The notes under the pieces are model-generated. The model was not told the origin of the DNA. It was given only the letters and a program-made list of their open reading frames with translations, and did no database searches. This document shows, in pieces, positions 9,780 to 21,565 of a stretch of DNA of 64,000 nt. This DNA is from Pseudomonadota bacterium (lineage in GTDB: Bacteria > Pseudomonadota > Gammaproteobacteria > Burkholderiales > Thiobacillaceae). Location: NCBI GenBank assembly GCA_030653935.1, contig JAURYL010000038.1:62001-126000 (forward strand), written 5' to 3'. Positions within the stretch are counted from its first letter, which is position 1; each line of letters opens with the position of its first letter. Made by a program: the position numbers and the translations under genes.

Positions 9780-9903
9780 AATACCTCGCGCGCCGGGTTG
9801 AATTCTCGCCCGACGCACTCAGTTAGCTCAAACCGCCAGGACGGCCGCATTTCGCGGTCGTCATCAAGTGGCCGAATTAGTGGCCTACTCGCCGGAGATC
9901 TTA

Positions 9904-12315
<2,412 letters not shown>

Positions 12316-12323
12316 CGCGGGTT

Positions 12324-12357
12324 TCGAGCTTGCCGCGCTTGACACCGGCAAGCTCGA
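12324..12357 (+). terminator. Hairpin after lon, possible weak terminator
   Basis: A perfect 12-bp inverted repeat (TCGAGCTTGCCG at 12324-12335 and its complement at 12346-12357) with a 10-base loop starts 8 bases after the lon stop. No long T-run follows, so it may be a weak terminator or an mRNA-stabilising stem between lon and the HU gene. A TTGACA word lies inside the loop (from ~12340) but lacks a good -10 partner. Confidence 0.5.
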
Positions 12358-12417
12358 TCTTCAAGATGCGCCGCTCGGAAAAAAACCGAACCGTTTTCGT
12401 TGCCTGGAGGGGATGCT

Positions 12418-12690
12418 GTGAATAAATCCGAACTGATCGAAGCCATCGCGACATCCGCGGACATCTCCAAAGCCGCCGCCGGACGCGCCCTGGATGGCGC
12501 CATGGAAGCCGTCAAAAAATCCTTGAAGAAGGGTGAGATGGTCACTCTGGTCGGTTTTGGTTCGTTCTACACAGCCAAGCGCGCCGCCCGCAGCGGCCGC
12601 AACCCGCGCACCGGTGAGAACATCAAGATCAAAGCCGCAAAAGTACCGAAATTCCGCCCCGGAAAAGCTTTGCGGGACGCCATGAACTGA
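12418..12690 (+). CDS. hupB: DNA-binding protein HU
   Basis: 90 aa nucleoid protein, GTG start behind a strong TGGAGGGG site (12405-12412). The whole sequence is the HU/IHF fold: N-terminal helices ([11 protein letters not shown]), the strand region VTLVGFGSF, the DNA-embracing arm with [14 protein letters not shown], and C-terminal [15 protein letters not shown]-type rather than IHF-type features (short termini, VKKSLKKGE) support hupB. It lies after lon, as in many proteobacteria, and tRNA-Val follows 6 bases after the stop. Confidence 0.97.
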   Translation: MNKSELIEAIATSADISKAAAGRALDGAMEAVKKSLKKGEMVTLVGFGSFYTAKRAARSGRNPRTGENIKIKAAKVPKFRPGKALRDAMN

Positions 12691-12696
12691 TTTACC

Positions 12697-12772
12697 GGGT
12701 GCTTAGCTCAGTTGGTAGAGCGTCTGCCTTACACGCAGAATGTCAGCGGTTCGAGCCCGTTAGCACCCACCA
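12697..12772 (+). tRNA. tRNA-Val (anticodon UAC)
   Basis: 76 nt with encoded CCA. The acceptor GGGTGCT pairs with AGCACCC. D-arm TTAGCTCAGTTGGTAGAGC, anticodon stem TCTGC/GCAGA with loop CTTACAC (anticodon TAC), and T-arm AGCGG-TTCGAGC-CCGTT (one weaker pair). It sits immediately downstream of hupB and is followed by a strong terminator. Confidence 0.96.
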
Positions 12773-12788
12773 GATAATGCAGCGAATC

Positions 12789-12816
12789 AAAAAACCCGCC
12801 AAAGCGCGGGTTTTTT
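12789..12816 (+). terminator. Rho-independent terminator after tRNA-Val
   Basis: The stem AAAAAACCCGC (12789-12799) pairs with GCGGGTTTTTT (12806-12816) around a 6-base loop, with Ts on the exit side and As on entry, so it could work in both directions. It closes the hupB-tRNA-Val unit. Confidence 0.9.
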
Positions 12817-12871
12817 GTTGGGTTTTTTCGTTTGCGATAATCTTCCCATTACGTTACTCAGCCGCCCCAGG

Positions 12872-13186
12872 ATGATCAATCCCGCCGTCCACCTGCCCTT
12901 CGCCGCCATCAGCCAGGTTTGCCAGGCCCATCGGATCAAGACCCTGGCCCTGTTCGGTTCCGCCGTCCGTGAGGATTTCCGCGCCGACAGCGACCTGGAT
13001 ATGCTGGTCGAATTCGTCCCCGACGCCGCGCCGGATTTTGCCGAGGTTATCGCCATCCAGGAAGAACTGGAACGGCTGCTGGGCCGCCCGGTGGACCTGC
13101 TGGAACGCAAGGCTGTCGAGCAAAGCCGCAACTACATCCGCCGCCGTGCCATCCTGGGTCAAATCGAGCCGATCTATGTGGCGTGA
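12872..13186 (+). CDS. mntA: MntA-like minimal nucleotidyltransferase antitoxin
   Basis: 104 aa. It carries the complete minimal nucleotidyltransferase motif GSX10DXD: Gly29-Ser30, then Asp41 and Asp43 in DSDLDMLVEF. Known MntA antitoxins use this fold to AMPylate a tyrosine of the partner HEPN toxin HepT. It overlaps the HEPN gene by 11 bases, the usual arrangement. The start at 12872 is the first ATG after the terminator; the ribosome-binding site (CCAGG) is weak. The assignment as the antitoxin half of a type VII TA pair is strong from motif plus partner; activity is inferred. Confidence 0.9.
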   Translation: MINPAVHLPFAAISQVCQAHRIKTLALFGSAVREDFRADSDLDMLVEFVPDAAPDFAEVIAIQEELERLLGRPVDLLERKAVEQSRNYIRRRAILGQIEPIYVA

Positions 13187-13529
13187 CCAGGCGTACCTGC
13201 TGGACATGCAACTCGCGGCTGCCGATGCCTTGGGCTTCGCCGCCGGCCTGGACCAGACCGGCTTCGAGGCCAGCGAACTGCACCAGAGCGCCATTCTGCG
13301 AAAAATGGAAATCATCGGCGAGGCCGCCGGCCAGGTATCTCGGGAATTCCAGGCCGCCCACCCGGAAATCCCCTGGTCCGCCATGATCAGCCTGCGCAAC
13401 CGCCTGATTCATGGCTATCGCGTCGTTCAACTCGACCTCGTCTGGCGTGTTGTGGGCCAGGATCTGCCTGCCCTGATCGAAGCCTTGCGACCCCTGATCC
13501 CGGCCGAAGACGATCCGGCTTTGCCATAA
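13176..13529 (+). CDS. hepT: HepT-like HEPN RNase toxin
   Basis: 117 aa all-helical HEPN protein. The RNase motif RX4HXY is intact as Arg74, His79 and Tyr81 (RNRLIHGY); the tyrosine is the residue AMPylated by MntA in characterised pairs. The N terminus MWRDQAYLLDMQLAAADA fits DUF86/HepT. The ATG at 13176 lies inside the end of mntA. It is probably an addiction or defence module. A degraded hsdS end follows immediately, which suggests this is a scar of a larger restriction/defence region. Confidence 0.9.
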   Translation: MWRDQAYLLDMQLAAADALGFAAGLDQTGFEASELHQSAILRKMEIIGEAAGQVSREFQAAHPEIPWSAMISLRNRLIHGYRVVQLDLVWRVVGQDLPALIEALRPLIPAEDDPALP

Positions 13530-13648
13530 ACCCGGCGCAACTGCCGCAATACTTCGAGCGTATCAGCGACGCGTCGGACGCCGTGGCGCGGCTGCGTCGC
13601 TTTGTGCTCGATCTGGCGGTACCGGGGAGCTCCAGATACATCGCCTGA
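13529..13648 (+). pseudogene. Relic of a type I restriction specificity subunit (hsdS 5' end)
   Basis: The frame starting at 13529 reads NPAQLPQYFERISDASDAV and continues ARLRRFVLDLAVPG before a stop at 13646-13648. The QYFERIxDAxDAVxRLRRFxLDLAV pattern is the well-known N terminus of many HsdS proteins. There is no start codon and everything beyond the first ~40 residues is missing. It is therefore a decayed fragment left by loss of a type I restriction locus, next to the intact MntA/HepT pair. Recognition is from memory of the family and should be confirmed by a translated search. Confidence 0.7.
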
Positions 13649-13654
13649 TTGCGA

Positions 13655-13676
13655 GCACCGGCCCTGCACCGGCCCT
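13655..13676. repeat. 11-bp tandem duplication
   Basis: GCACCGGCCCT occurs twice head to tail (13655-13665 and 13666-13676) just past the hsdS relic. It is one of several short tandem duplications in the window. Confidence 0.85.
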
Positions 13677-13703
13677 GCACTGAACCGGCTGAGTTCGCGT
13701 TCA

Positions 13704-14630
13704 TCATTCCGCCCGGCCCGGAAATGACGGCGTTTCCGCCAGGCCCAATTCCGTCATGGTTTCATTCAGGTCGGCTTCATCGAGGCCAATCTGGTCACTC
13801 GCGATGTCTCGGAGTTTCGGCCAGCTTTCCGGTTCGATGTTTCCGTCGTGCAACAGCACGGCCAGGCGCAACAGGCAGGCCAGGGGGCTGGCGGTGCCCA
13901 TCGTCTCCGGGGTTTGGCGAAGGCGGCGTTGTTGGGGGATGGCTTCGACCACTTCCGGCGGCAGGCGCCAGCCGCGGGCGACCAGCGCGCCGATGGCGGC
14001 ATGGTCGGCGCCGAGTTGTTCGTCCAGTTGACACATCTGCGTTTCGAACGCCTTGCCGGCGGTTGCCAGCCCGCGGGTTTCTTGCGGAAAGCGTTTGACC
14101 AGGATGAAACAGCCGGTGCCATGAAAAATGCCCACGCTGTAGGCGAGGTCGGATTGATGTTTGAGGATGGCGGAGCGCGCCGCCAGGGCGGCGGTCAGGC
14201 CGCCGATATCTCCGAAGCGCTGCCACAGCGCCTGGATCATGGCGGGGTTGCCATAATCGCGCAGCACGTCGCGCAATACTTCCGAGCGCAATACCGCGCG
14301 GGTTCGCGCCAAGCCAAGTACCGTGACGGCCTGGCGGAGGCTGGTGAGGGTCTGGTGGAGACCGAAAACGGGGGAATTCGCCACCCGCAGCAGCGCGGCG
14401 GTCAGACTGGGATCACGAACGACCACATCGACTAGACGATCCAATTCGAAATCATCATGGGCCATCAATTGATCCAGTTCTTCAAGCAGGGCCGGATAGG
14501 GCGGCAACACCACGCCGGACATCAGCACCGCGTCCACCACGGCGTCACCGCGCGGTGATGCTTTGTCGCTGACGCTGACGGCCGGAGCGGTCGCTGTTGC
14601 CACGGGCCGCGGCTTGAAGAAGCCAAACAT
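13704..14630 (-). CDS. HDOD-domain signalling protein
   Basis: 308 aa cytoplasmic protein with an HDOD domain (~35-235): LMSGVVLPPYPALLEELDQL, VVRDPSLTAALLRVANSPVFG and SLRQAVTVLGL are the usual landmarks. HDOD proteins are metal-less HD relatives used in bacterial signalling, motility and stress control; the partner here is unknown. The start at 14630 follows AAAGGAGATGGC, a good site. The N-terminal ~30 residues (FFKPRPVATATAPAVS) look unstructured. It is transcribed alone, with its 3' end facing the hsdS relic. Confidence 0.85.
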   Translation of the reverse strand: MFGFFKPRPVATATAPAVSVSDKASPRGDAVVDAVLMSGVVLPPYPALLEELDQLMAHDDFELDRLVDVVVRDPSLTAALLRVANSPVFGLHQTLTSLRQAVTVLGLARTRAVLRSEVLRDVLRDYGNPAMIQALWQRFGDIGGLTAALAARSAILKHQSDLAYSVGIFHGTGCFILVKRFPQETRGLATAGKAFETQMCQLDEQLGADHAAIGALVARGWRLPPEVVEAIPQQRRLRQTPETMGTASPLACLLRLAVLLHDGNIEPESWPKLRDIASDQIGLDEADLNETMTELGLAETPSFPGRAE

Positions 14631-14774
14631 GCCATCTCCTTTACAACGGTATTTCTGGTTGGCCGCGCGTCCTCGCGACGGCAGGGTGCTGAGGCCGATG
14701 CCGGCATGCCCATACGTGCGGCGGATTGTAGGTCGGCAATTGTCACTCGCGCCCCATCGGGTAGCATGGGCGCC

Positions 14775-15257
14775 ATGCGTTCACTCTTCCTTTCCCTCGC
14801 GTTGCTTGTTGCGCCGGTATCCAGCCAGGCCGAAACTCTCGTCGGCCTGGTGGTGGCGATCAATGACGGCGATACGCTTGTGCTTCAGGTGGATCGCCAG
14901 CGGCACACATTGCGGCTGTCCGGCATTGATGCGCCTGAGCGGGTGCAGTCCTTTGGTTCCCGATCCATGGCGAATCTAGGGCAATGGGTGTTCCAGAAAC
15001 AGGCAACGGCGGAGTGCGCGACGCGGGGCGGCGAGGGAATCTCGCGCTGCAAGGTGCTGGTGGCGGGGATGGACGTCGGCTTGCGCCAGCTTGCCGACGG
15101 TATGGCCTGGCGGCTCCAACCCGGCGACGAGGCGGAAACACCGGAAGTGGGGTTGGCCTACCAGCAAGCGGAAATGATGGCCAAGCTCAGGCGGCTGGGT
15201 TTGTGGTCCGAGACGAATCCGACGCCGCCCTGGGACTGGAAAAAATTGCGCCGATAG
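14775..15257 (+). CDS. Secreted thermonuclease-like (SNase) protein
   Basis: 160 aa from ATG 14775, chosen because it opens directly into a signal peptide (MRSLFLSLALLVAPVSSQA). The mature part has the staphylococcal-nuclease OB-fold signature: VVAINDGDTLVL, then LRLSGIDAPE with the catalytic Arg/Asp/Glu set, and a later LADGMAWRL strand. It probably degrades or processes nucleic acid in the periplasm or outside the cell. It is divergent from the HDOD gene and convergent with the OmpH-like gene. Confidence 0.88.
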   Translation: MRSLFLSLALLVAPVSSQAETLVGLVVAINDGDTLVLQVDRQRHTLRLSGIDAPERVQSFGSRSMANLGQWVFQKQATAECATRGGEGISRCKVLVAGMDVGLRQLADGMAWRLQPGDEAETPEVGLAYQQAEMMAKLRRLGLWSETNPTPPWDWKKLRR

Positions 15258-15293
15258 CCGCGTTGGACACCCTGGCGTCCAACGTTCGGCACC

Positions 15294-15830
15294 TTACTGG
15301 GCGTTGAGTCGCTGGATCACCAGGTCGGTGATGTCCGCGCGTGGGTCCAGATAGATCAGGCCGAGTTTCCGCGTTTCCAGGATCATGCTGTAGCCCCGTT
15401 CCTTGCCCAGGGCCTGGATGACGGGGAGCGAGCGCTTGTTGAAGCCACCAATCGAATCGGCACGCAGCTTGTCGAGCGCATTGTTGGCCTCCGCCTGGAA
15501 ACGGCGCAGATCTTCCAGTTTGTCGTTGAACTGCTGCTGGAACGCGGCGAGCTGTCTTTCGGAGGCGGCGCTTGCCTGCTGTGCCGCCTTGGCGCGGATC
15601 GCAGTGAGTTCTTCCTCCATGGCCTGCGCCTCGGCTTTTTTCTGCTTCATCAAAGCGTCCAGTGGCGCGATGCTTTTCTTCCCGGGTTCCGATTCCTGGA
15701 GTATTCGGTCGTAATCGACCACGGCTACGCCGGGTGACACGCTCTGCGCTCGGGCGGGGTGACCACAGCTCAGTACGAGCAGGGCAACAAGCATCGGTTT
15801 GGCGAGTCGGTTCAGGGGGCTACGGTTCAT
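15294..15830 (-). CDS. OmpH/Skp-like periplasmic chaperone
   Basis: 178 aa from the ATG at 15830, preceded by GGAG at a suitable distance; an upstream in-frame ATG (15845) lacks a site. A signal peptide (to ~HPARA) is followed by the mature OmpH/Skp pattern: AVVDYDRILQESEPGKK, a long charged coiled coil (~55-115, KKAEAQAMEEELTAIRAK...), and a conserved C-terminal strand region (YSMILETRKLGLIYLDP...DITDLVIQRLN). Skp proteins form jellyfish-like trimers that carry outer-membrane proteins. It is not beside bamA/lpxD as the housekeeping skp usually is, so it may be a second paralogue. Confidence 0.85.
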   Translation of the reverse strand: MNRSPLNRLAKPMLVALLVLSCGHPARAQSVSPGVAVVDYDRILQESEPGKKSIAPLDALMKQKKAEAQAMEEELTAIRAKAAQQASAASERQLAAFQQQFNDKLEDLRRFQAEANNALDKLRADSIGGFNKRSLPVIQALGKERGYSMILETRKLGLIYLDPRADITDLVIQRLNAQ

Positions 15831-15845
15831 CGTCTTGGTCTCCAT

Positions 15846-16173
15846 TGAGTATTCACGGCAAATTGTTCTGGCGATATGCCTTTGCATGACCGTCGTTCCC
15901 GCGTAGTCCGCGGGTGGGGGTTGGCGGAGGGTAGGGGGCTTCATCCGAGCGCGGCGAACCGCGTAAATACGGTCGAATTGCAGGTCGCGATTCGCTGCGC
16001 TCCTCTCGTCCACGCCCAGCATTTCAACACGACTGACTAGCGGCCGTCGCGATGTAACAGATGCTTACACCTCGACTACAGACCCGACATGGCTCACACA
16101 CAGGAGGTTTGTAGAGTGTGAAGCGTCTGGCGACGAATGGTTCGGTGCCGGAAACGAGTCAAGGAGATGTGCC
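15846..16173. promoter_or_regulatory. Divergent intergenic region with a TGTAA-N7-TTACA palindrome
   Basis: About 330 bases without a supported gene separate the OmpH-like gene (-) from the small secreted protein (+). At 16053-16069 there is a perfect TGTAA...TTACA dyad with a 7-base spacer, a possible operator. A good ribosome-binding site (AAGGAG) precedes the gene at 16174. No convincing -35/-10 pair could be picked by eye. Confidence 0.4.
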
Positions 16174-16662
16174 ATGAAAATCGCGAACACCGTGAAAACC
16201 CTCACCCTGCTGGGTCTGACCACCCTGACCCTCGCCGCCGCTTCCAGTCAGGCGGACCCTGGCTATGGCTACGGCTATTACAACGGTAATCAGAACTTCA
16301 ATCCCTGGCTGAATGGCCCGGCTTATCAGCAGGCGCGTCAGCAGGCCGTCTTGAAGGAGCGCCAGGTACAACTGGGGCTGCGCATGGATAGCCAACTCCA
16401 GCGCATCCTGGGCGGGATGGAAGATGGCAGGTTGACGCTGCGCGAGGCCAGCGGCCTGTTGCGCGAACATCTGGCGATCAGTGCCCTCGAACGCGGTTAC
16501 ATGGCCGATGGGCGCCTCGGCCCGAATGAGTTGATCAACCTTGAGCAACGTCTGGATGAGGCCAACCGGCGCATCATGTTCGAGAAGCATGACCGGGAAT
16601 CTGTAGGCCAGAAAGGCCGTCCCGGTGACATGAACCGTCCCGGAGACATGGGTCGACGCTAA
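16174..16662 (+). CDS. Small secreted protein of unknown function
   Basis: 162 aa with strong AAGGAG site and a signal peptide (MKIANTVKTLTLLGLTTLTLA, then AASSQA). The mature N terminus is Gly/Tyr/Asn-rich (GYGYGYYNGNQN). A helical middle part carries two similar segments (QLQRILGGMEDGRLTLREA and the later YMADGRLGPNELINLEQRLDEA) with DGRLT/DGRLG turns that resemble degenerate EF-hand-like loops. The tail is a repeat-like KGRPGDMNRPGDMGRR. It is followed by its own terminator. The family is not recognised; a periplasmic or envelope role follows only from the signal peptide. Confidence 0.72.
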   Translation: MKIANTVKTLTLLGLTTLTLAAASSQADPGYGYGYYNGNQNFNPWLNGPAYQQARQQAVLKERQVQLGLRMDSQLQRILGGMEDGRLTLREASGLLREHLAISALERGYMADGRLGPNELINLEQRLDEANRRIMFEKHDRESVGQKGRPGDMNRPGDMGRR

Positions 16663-16693
16663 TAGCTCAACCCGCACCAAGCTAAATTGAACT

Positions 16694-16719
16694 GGGCCCG
16701 TTTCATCGCGGGCCTTTTT
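16694..16719 (+). terminator. Rho-independent terminator
   Basis: GGCCCG (16695-16700) pairs with CGGGCC (16709-16714), followed by TTTTT. It ends the transcript of the small secreted protein. Confidence 0.85.
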
Positions 16720-16848
16720 GCTTGTGCTGCCACGAGAAAGCAGGTCCGGGCGCCGCCGCATGCGCTTGTGGAGTGCGCCATAATTCGCCCGGTCGACAGG
16801 GGTAACTCAGCGGGAAATATGGCACTCAAACTACACGGACGCTACTGC

Positions 16849-17850
16849 ATGGTCGTTCGGGAAACTCTGCTCGGGGCGGTGCTCTGGATGAGTCTGGCGC
16901 TGGTTGGGGGAACCTCGATGCCAGCCTTCGCGGAAGAGCCCGCCGGCACTTTCAATCTGCTGATTGAAAACGATGTCTTCACCGGCACCGACCAGCATTA
17001 CACCAATGGCCTGCGCCTCAGCTATCTCTCCAAACGCGATGACGTGCCGGATTACATCCGCCAGTTCGCCAAGGCGATGCCCTTCGTGCGGCCCGACGCG
17101 ACGTTGCGCGCGGGCTATGCGCTCGGCCACAACATCTACACCCCCAACGACATCACCAGCACGGCGCCGGTGCCCAACGAGCGGCCGTATGCCGGCTATC
17201 TCTATGGCGGTTTCGCGGTGGTGGCGGTTTCAGACAACATTCTGGATACCTGGGAGCTGGATCTGGGCGTCGTCGGGCCGTCGGCCCTGGGCGAGGAGGT
17301 CCAGAATAATTTCCACCGGCTGATCGGTGTGGAGAAGGCCCAGGGCTGGGCAAATCAACTTGGCGACGAATTCACCCTGTCCCTGACCCATGAACGCAAG
17401 TGGCGTCACCTCTGGCCCAGTCCACGCTCGGGTCTGGCAATGGATGTCACGCCGCATATCGGCGTCGGCCTGGGCAATGTGTCGAGCTACCTGAGTGGCG
17501 GCGTGACGCTGCGCGTCGGTGAAGGCCTGGTTCGGGATTTTGGGCCGCCGCGCATCCGCCCCAGTCTGCCGGGCTCGGGCTTTTTTCTCGATGCCGACGG
17601 GGTGGGCTGGTATCTCTTTGCCGGCGTCGATGGCCGCGCGGTGTTCAACAACATCTTTCTTGATGGCAACACCTTCCGCGACAGCCTCGGTGTCGATAAG
17701 AAAACCTGGGTCGGCGATCTCCAGGTCGGCCTGGTGGTGACCTTCTCCAAAGTACGGCTGGCTTATGCCCATGTGTTTCGCAGCAAGGATTTCGTGGGGC
17801 AGCCCAAGGGTGACCACTTCGGCGCGATGAGCATCTCCGCCCGCTTCTGA
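16849..17850 (+). CDS. LpxR-like lipid A 3'-O-deacylase (DUF2219)
   Basis: 333 aa from ATG 16849, chosen because a signal peptide starts at once (MVVRETLLGAVLWMSLALVG); an ATG at 16819 would give 10 extra residues. The mature N terminus LLIENDVFTGTDQHYTNGLR matches the conserved Asn-Asp and Thr-Asp active-site strand of LpxR, and NERPYAGYLYGGF is the second family signature. The remainder is beta-barrel-like and ends in Phe after alternating strands, fitting an outer-membrane enzyme. LpxR removes the 3' acyloxyacyl chain of lipid A; activity here is inferred from the family. Length is close to Salmonella LpxR (~320). Confidence 0.82.
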   Translation: MVVRETLLGAVLWMSLALVGGTSMPAFAEEPAGTFNLLIENDVFTGTDQHYTNGLRLSYLSKRDDVPDYIRQFAKAMPFVRPDATLRAGYALGHNIYTPNDITSTAPVPNERPYAGYLYGGFAVVAVSDNILDTWELDLGVVGPSALGEEVQNNFHRLIGVEKAQGWANQLGDEFTLSLTHERKWRHLWPSPRSGLAMDVTPHIGVGLGNVSSYLSGGVTLRVGEGLVRDFGPPRIRPSLPGSGFFLDADGVGWYLFAGVDGRAVFNNIFLDGNTFRDSLGVDKKTWVGDLQVGLVVTFSKVRLAYAHVFRSKDFVGQPKGDHFGAMSISARF

Positions 17851-17884
17851 TTTGGGGTCAGCGTTCGCTGATTGGCGCCCTACC

Positions 17885-17913
17885 CTTGAAACGGGAAGGT
17901 CATCACCCATTTA
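17885..17913 (+). promoter_or_regulatory. Sigma32 (heat-shock) promoter of clpB
   Basis: CTTGAAA at 17885-17891 is followed, after a 13-base spacer, by ACCCATTTA at 17905-17913. This is close to the sigma32 consensus (CTTGAAA, 13-15 bases, CCCCATNT). It lies ~30 bases upstream of the clpB start, and clpB is a standard member of the heat-shock regulon. Confidence 0.82.
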
Positions 17914-17942
17914 GGAGCCAGTCATCCTATTAGGAGTCCACC

Positions 17943-20534
<2,592 letters not shown>

Positions 20535-20676
20535 CAAGTAGCGCAGGCGTCCCGCCTGCCTCGTGCATCCGGTTGCGGAGCGTTGTGGCGACGGTCGGGT
20601 TGGTCACCAGGCTCCTGGCCGTCACGACCCGACAAGCTGCTAAGCTTCGAGCACCTTGATTGGGTCTGGAGATCAC
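20535..20676. repeat. Single-arm REP-like hairpin after clpB
   Basis: AGTAGCGCAGGCGTCCCGCC followed by TGCC (from 20539) contains the stem GCAGGC-GTCCC-GCCTGC at 20543-20559. It matches the arm of the czcA element except at two paired stem positions that changed together. No protein gene is supported in this gap. Confidence 0.6.
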
Positions 20677-20901
20677 ATGCGTATCGTCGGCAATCACCCG
20701 TGGCGGGAATTCGCCGCCACCCCCCAGGAAGCCCTGGAGCGTGGCGCCCGCCTGGATGCCATGACACGGCTGCCGGGGATGCCGGACTTCCAGCCACGTG
20801 GCGTCTTCCGTGGCAGCCATGCCTTTTTCGTCGCCATGGATGAGGACAAGGAACGCCGACGCCAGGTCTGGTTTCAGCAGCATGCAAAACGACCTGCTTG
20901 A
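20677..20901 (+). CDS. Small protein paired with a nucleotidyltransferase
   Basis: 74 aa from ATG 20677 behind TCTGGAGATCAC, a good ribosome-binding site. No domain is recognised; it is charged and soluble, with WREFAATPQEALERGARL and DEDKERRRQVWFQQH stretches. It overlaps the start of the downstream nucleotidyltransferase by 20 bases, so the two were co-translated and it may be the partner of a toxin-antitoxin-like or regulatory pair. That role is inference only. Confidence 0.6.
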   Translation: MRIVGNHPWREFAATPQEALERGARLDAMTRLPGMPDFQPRGVFRGSHAFFVAMDEDKERRRQVWFQQHAKRPA

Positions 20902-21347
20902 AGTCTGCCGTGGACTGCAAACCCGGGGCGTGCGCTACATCCTGGTGGGCGGGCACGCGGTGCGCTTGAATGGCATCGTCCGCGCCACCGAGGACGTGGA
21001 CATCCTGGTTCCATTCGATACCGTCAACGGCGCGCATCTGATCGAGGGCCTGTCCTTCCTCGAATCCGCGCGGGATATCGACCCAGCGCGACCCAGCGTG
21101 GTTCAGCCGCGAGGCGAACGAGCCCGACATCGAAAACATCCGCATTGCCGATCGCATCGTCATCGACATTCTGTTTGCGGTGAATGGCGAAACCTTCGAG
21201 ACGCTGCAACCCCATGTCCGGCTCGTGGAACTGGACGGCGTCTCCATCCCCGTCCTCGATATTGACGGTCTGCTGAAAGCAAAGACGGATTACCGGGAAA
21301 AGGACGTGCTGGACAAGGCCATGTTGCGGCGGTTGAAGAAGTCATGA
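20882..21347 (+). pseudogene. Nucleotidyltransferase gene broken by a 10-bp tandem duplication
   Basis: The ATG at 20882 opens a frame MQNDLLEVCRGLQTRGVRY, then ILVGGHAVRLNGIVRATEDVDILV, the GG...DVDI core of nucleotidyltransferase-fold proteins (AbiEii/DUF6036-like). At 21079-21098 CGACCCAGCG is present twice in tandem, which shifts the frame. Removing one copy restores a 151-codon protein continuing WFSREANEPDIENIRIADRI and ending LDKAMLRRLKKS. The downstream half still looks like well-kept coding sequence, so the lesion seems recent or reversible. Confidence 0.85.
21079..21098. repeat. 10-bp tandem duplication causing a frameshift
   Basis: CGACCCAGCG at 21079-21088 is repeated exactly at 21089-21098 inside the nucleotidyltransferase gene. 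Confidence 0.95.
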
Positions 21348-21401
21348 AAAAAGCCGGCTCACGCCGGCTTTGTTACTTCTGAGCGAACCCGCTCAGCCCA
21401 G
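21344..21401. repeat. Direct repeat of the acnA 3' end and terminator (copy 1)
   Basis: This 58-bp block aligns with 22261-22319 with about six mismatches and one 1-base gap. It includes the terminator hairpin, ACTTCT, AGCGAACCC and CTCAGCCCAG; the last part is the final codons and stop of acnA in copy 2. The two copies flank a ~0.86 kb segment carrying repeats, an XRE antitoxin and a toxin fragment. Confidence 0.8.
21347..21371. terminator. Terminator hairpin, copy of the acnA terminator
   Basis: AAAAAAGCCGGC, a 4-base loop and GCCGGCTTT (21347-21371) begin within the stop codon of the nucleotidyltransferase. The block 21344-21401 is about 90% identical to the acnA 3' end plus terminator at 22261-22319. 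Confidence 0.7.
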
Positions 21402-21420
21402 TTGCGTAGGTCGGGTTGAC

Positions 21421-21545
21421 CTGGCTCCCACGCTCCAGCGTGGGAGCAATTCCTGGACGCTCCAGCGTCCCGGAACCATCACGGGTCGGTTGGAGGACGC
21501 TGGAGCGTCTTGACGGCGTTCCCACGCTGGAGCGTGGGAACGAGA
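21421..21545. repeat. Composite palindromic repeat (GCTCCCACGCTCCAGCGTGG family)
   Basis: Four hairpin-forming words occur in order: GCTCCCACGCTCCAGCGTGG, GGACGCTCCAGCGTCC, GGACGCTGGAGCGTC and GTTCCCACGCTGGAGCGTGG. The outer and inner pairs are mutually inverted, so the whole unit is a large imperfect palindrome. A second copy lies at 46561-46676. Confidence 0.88.
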
Positions 21546-21565
21546 GTACGAGGGTCCGCACGGTC

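Noticed and set aside
9868..9903. Earlier GTG start for lon
   Set aside because: It lacks a ribosome-binding site and adds residues not expected in Lon; ATG 9904 has GGAG at the right distance.
12336..12365. TTGACA promoter between lon and hupB
   Set aside because: No acceptable -10 hexamer at 16-18 bases, and the hexamer sits in a perfect hairpin loop.
16053..16069. TGTAA-N7-TTACA as a LexA or FNR box
   Set aside because: It matches neither CTGT-N8-ACAG nor TTGAT-N4-ATCAA; kept only as an unnamed dyad.
21421..21545. CRISPR-like array from the repeated CGCTCCAGCGT words
   Set aside because: Repeats are inverted hairpins with irregular spacing and no unique spacers; they form a palindromic REP-type element with a second copy at 46561. 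No CRISPR array was seen anywhere in the window.
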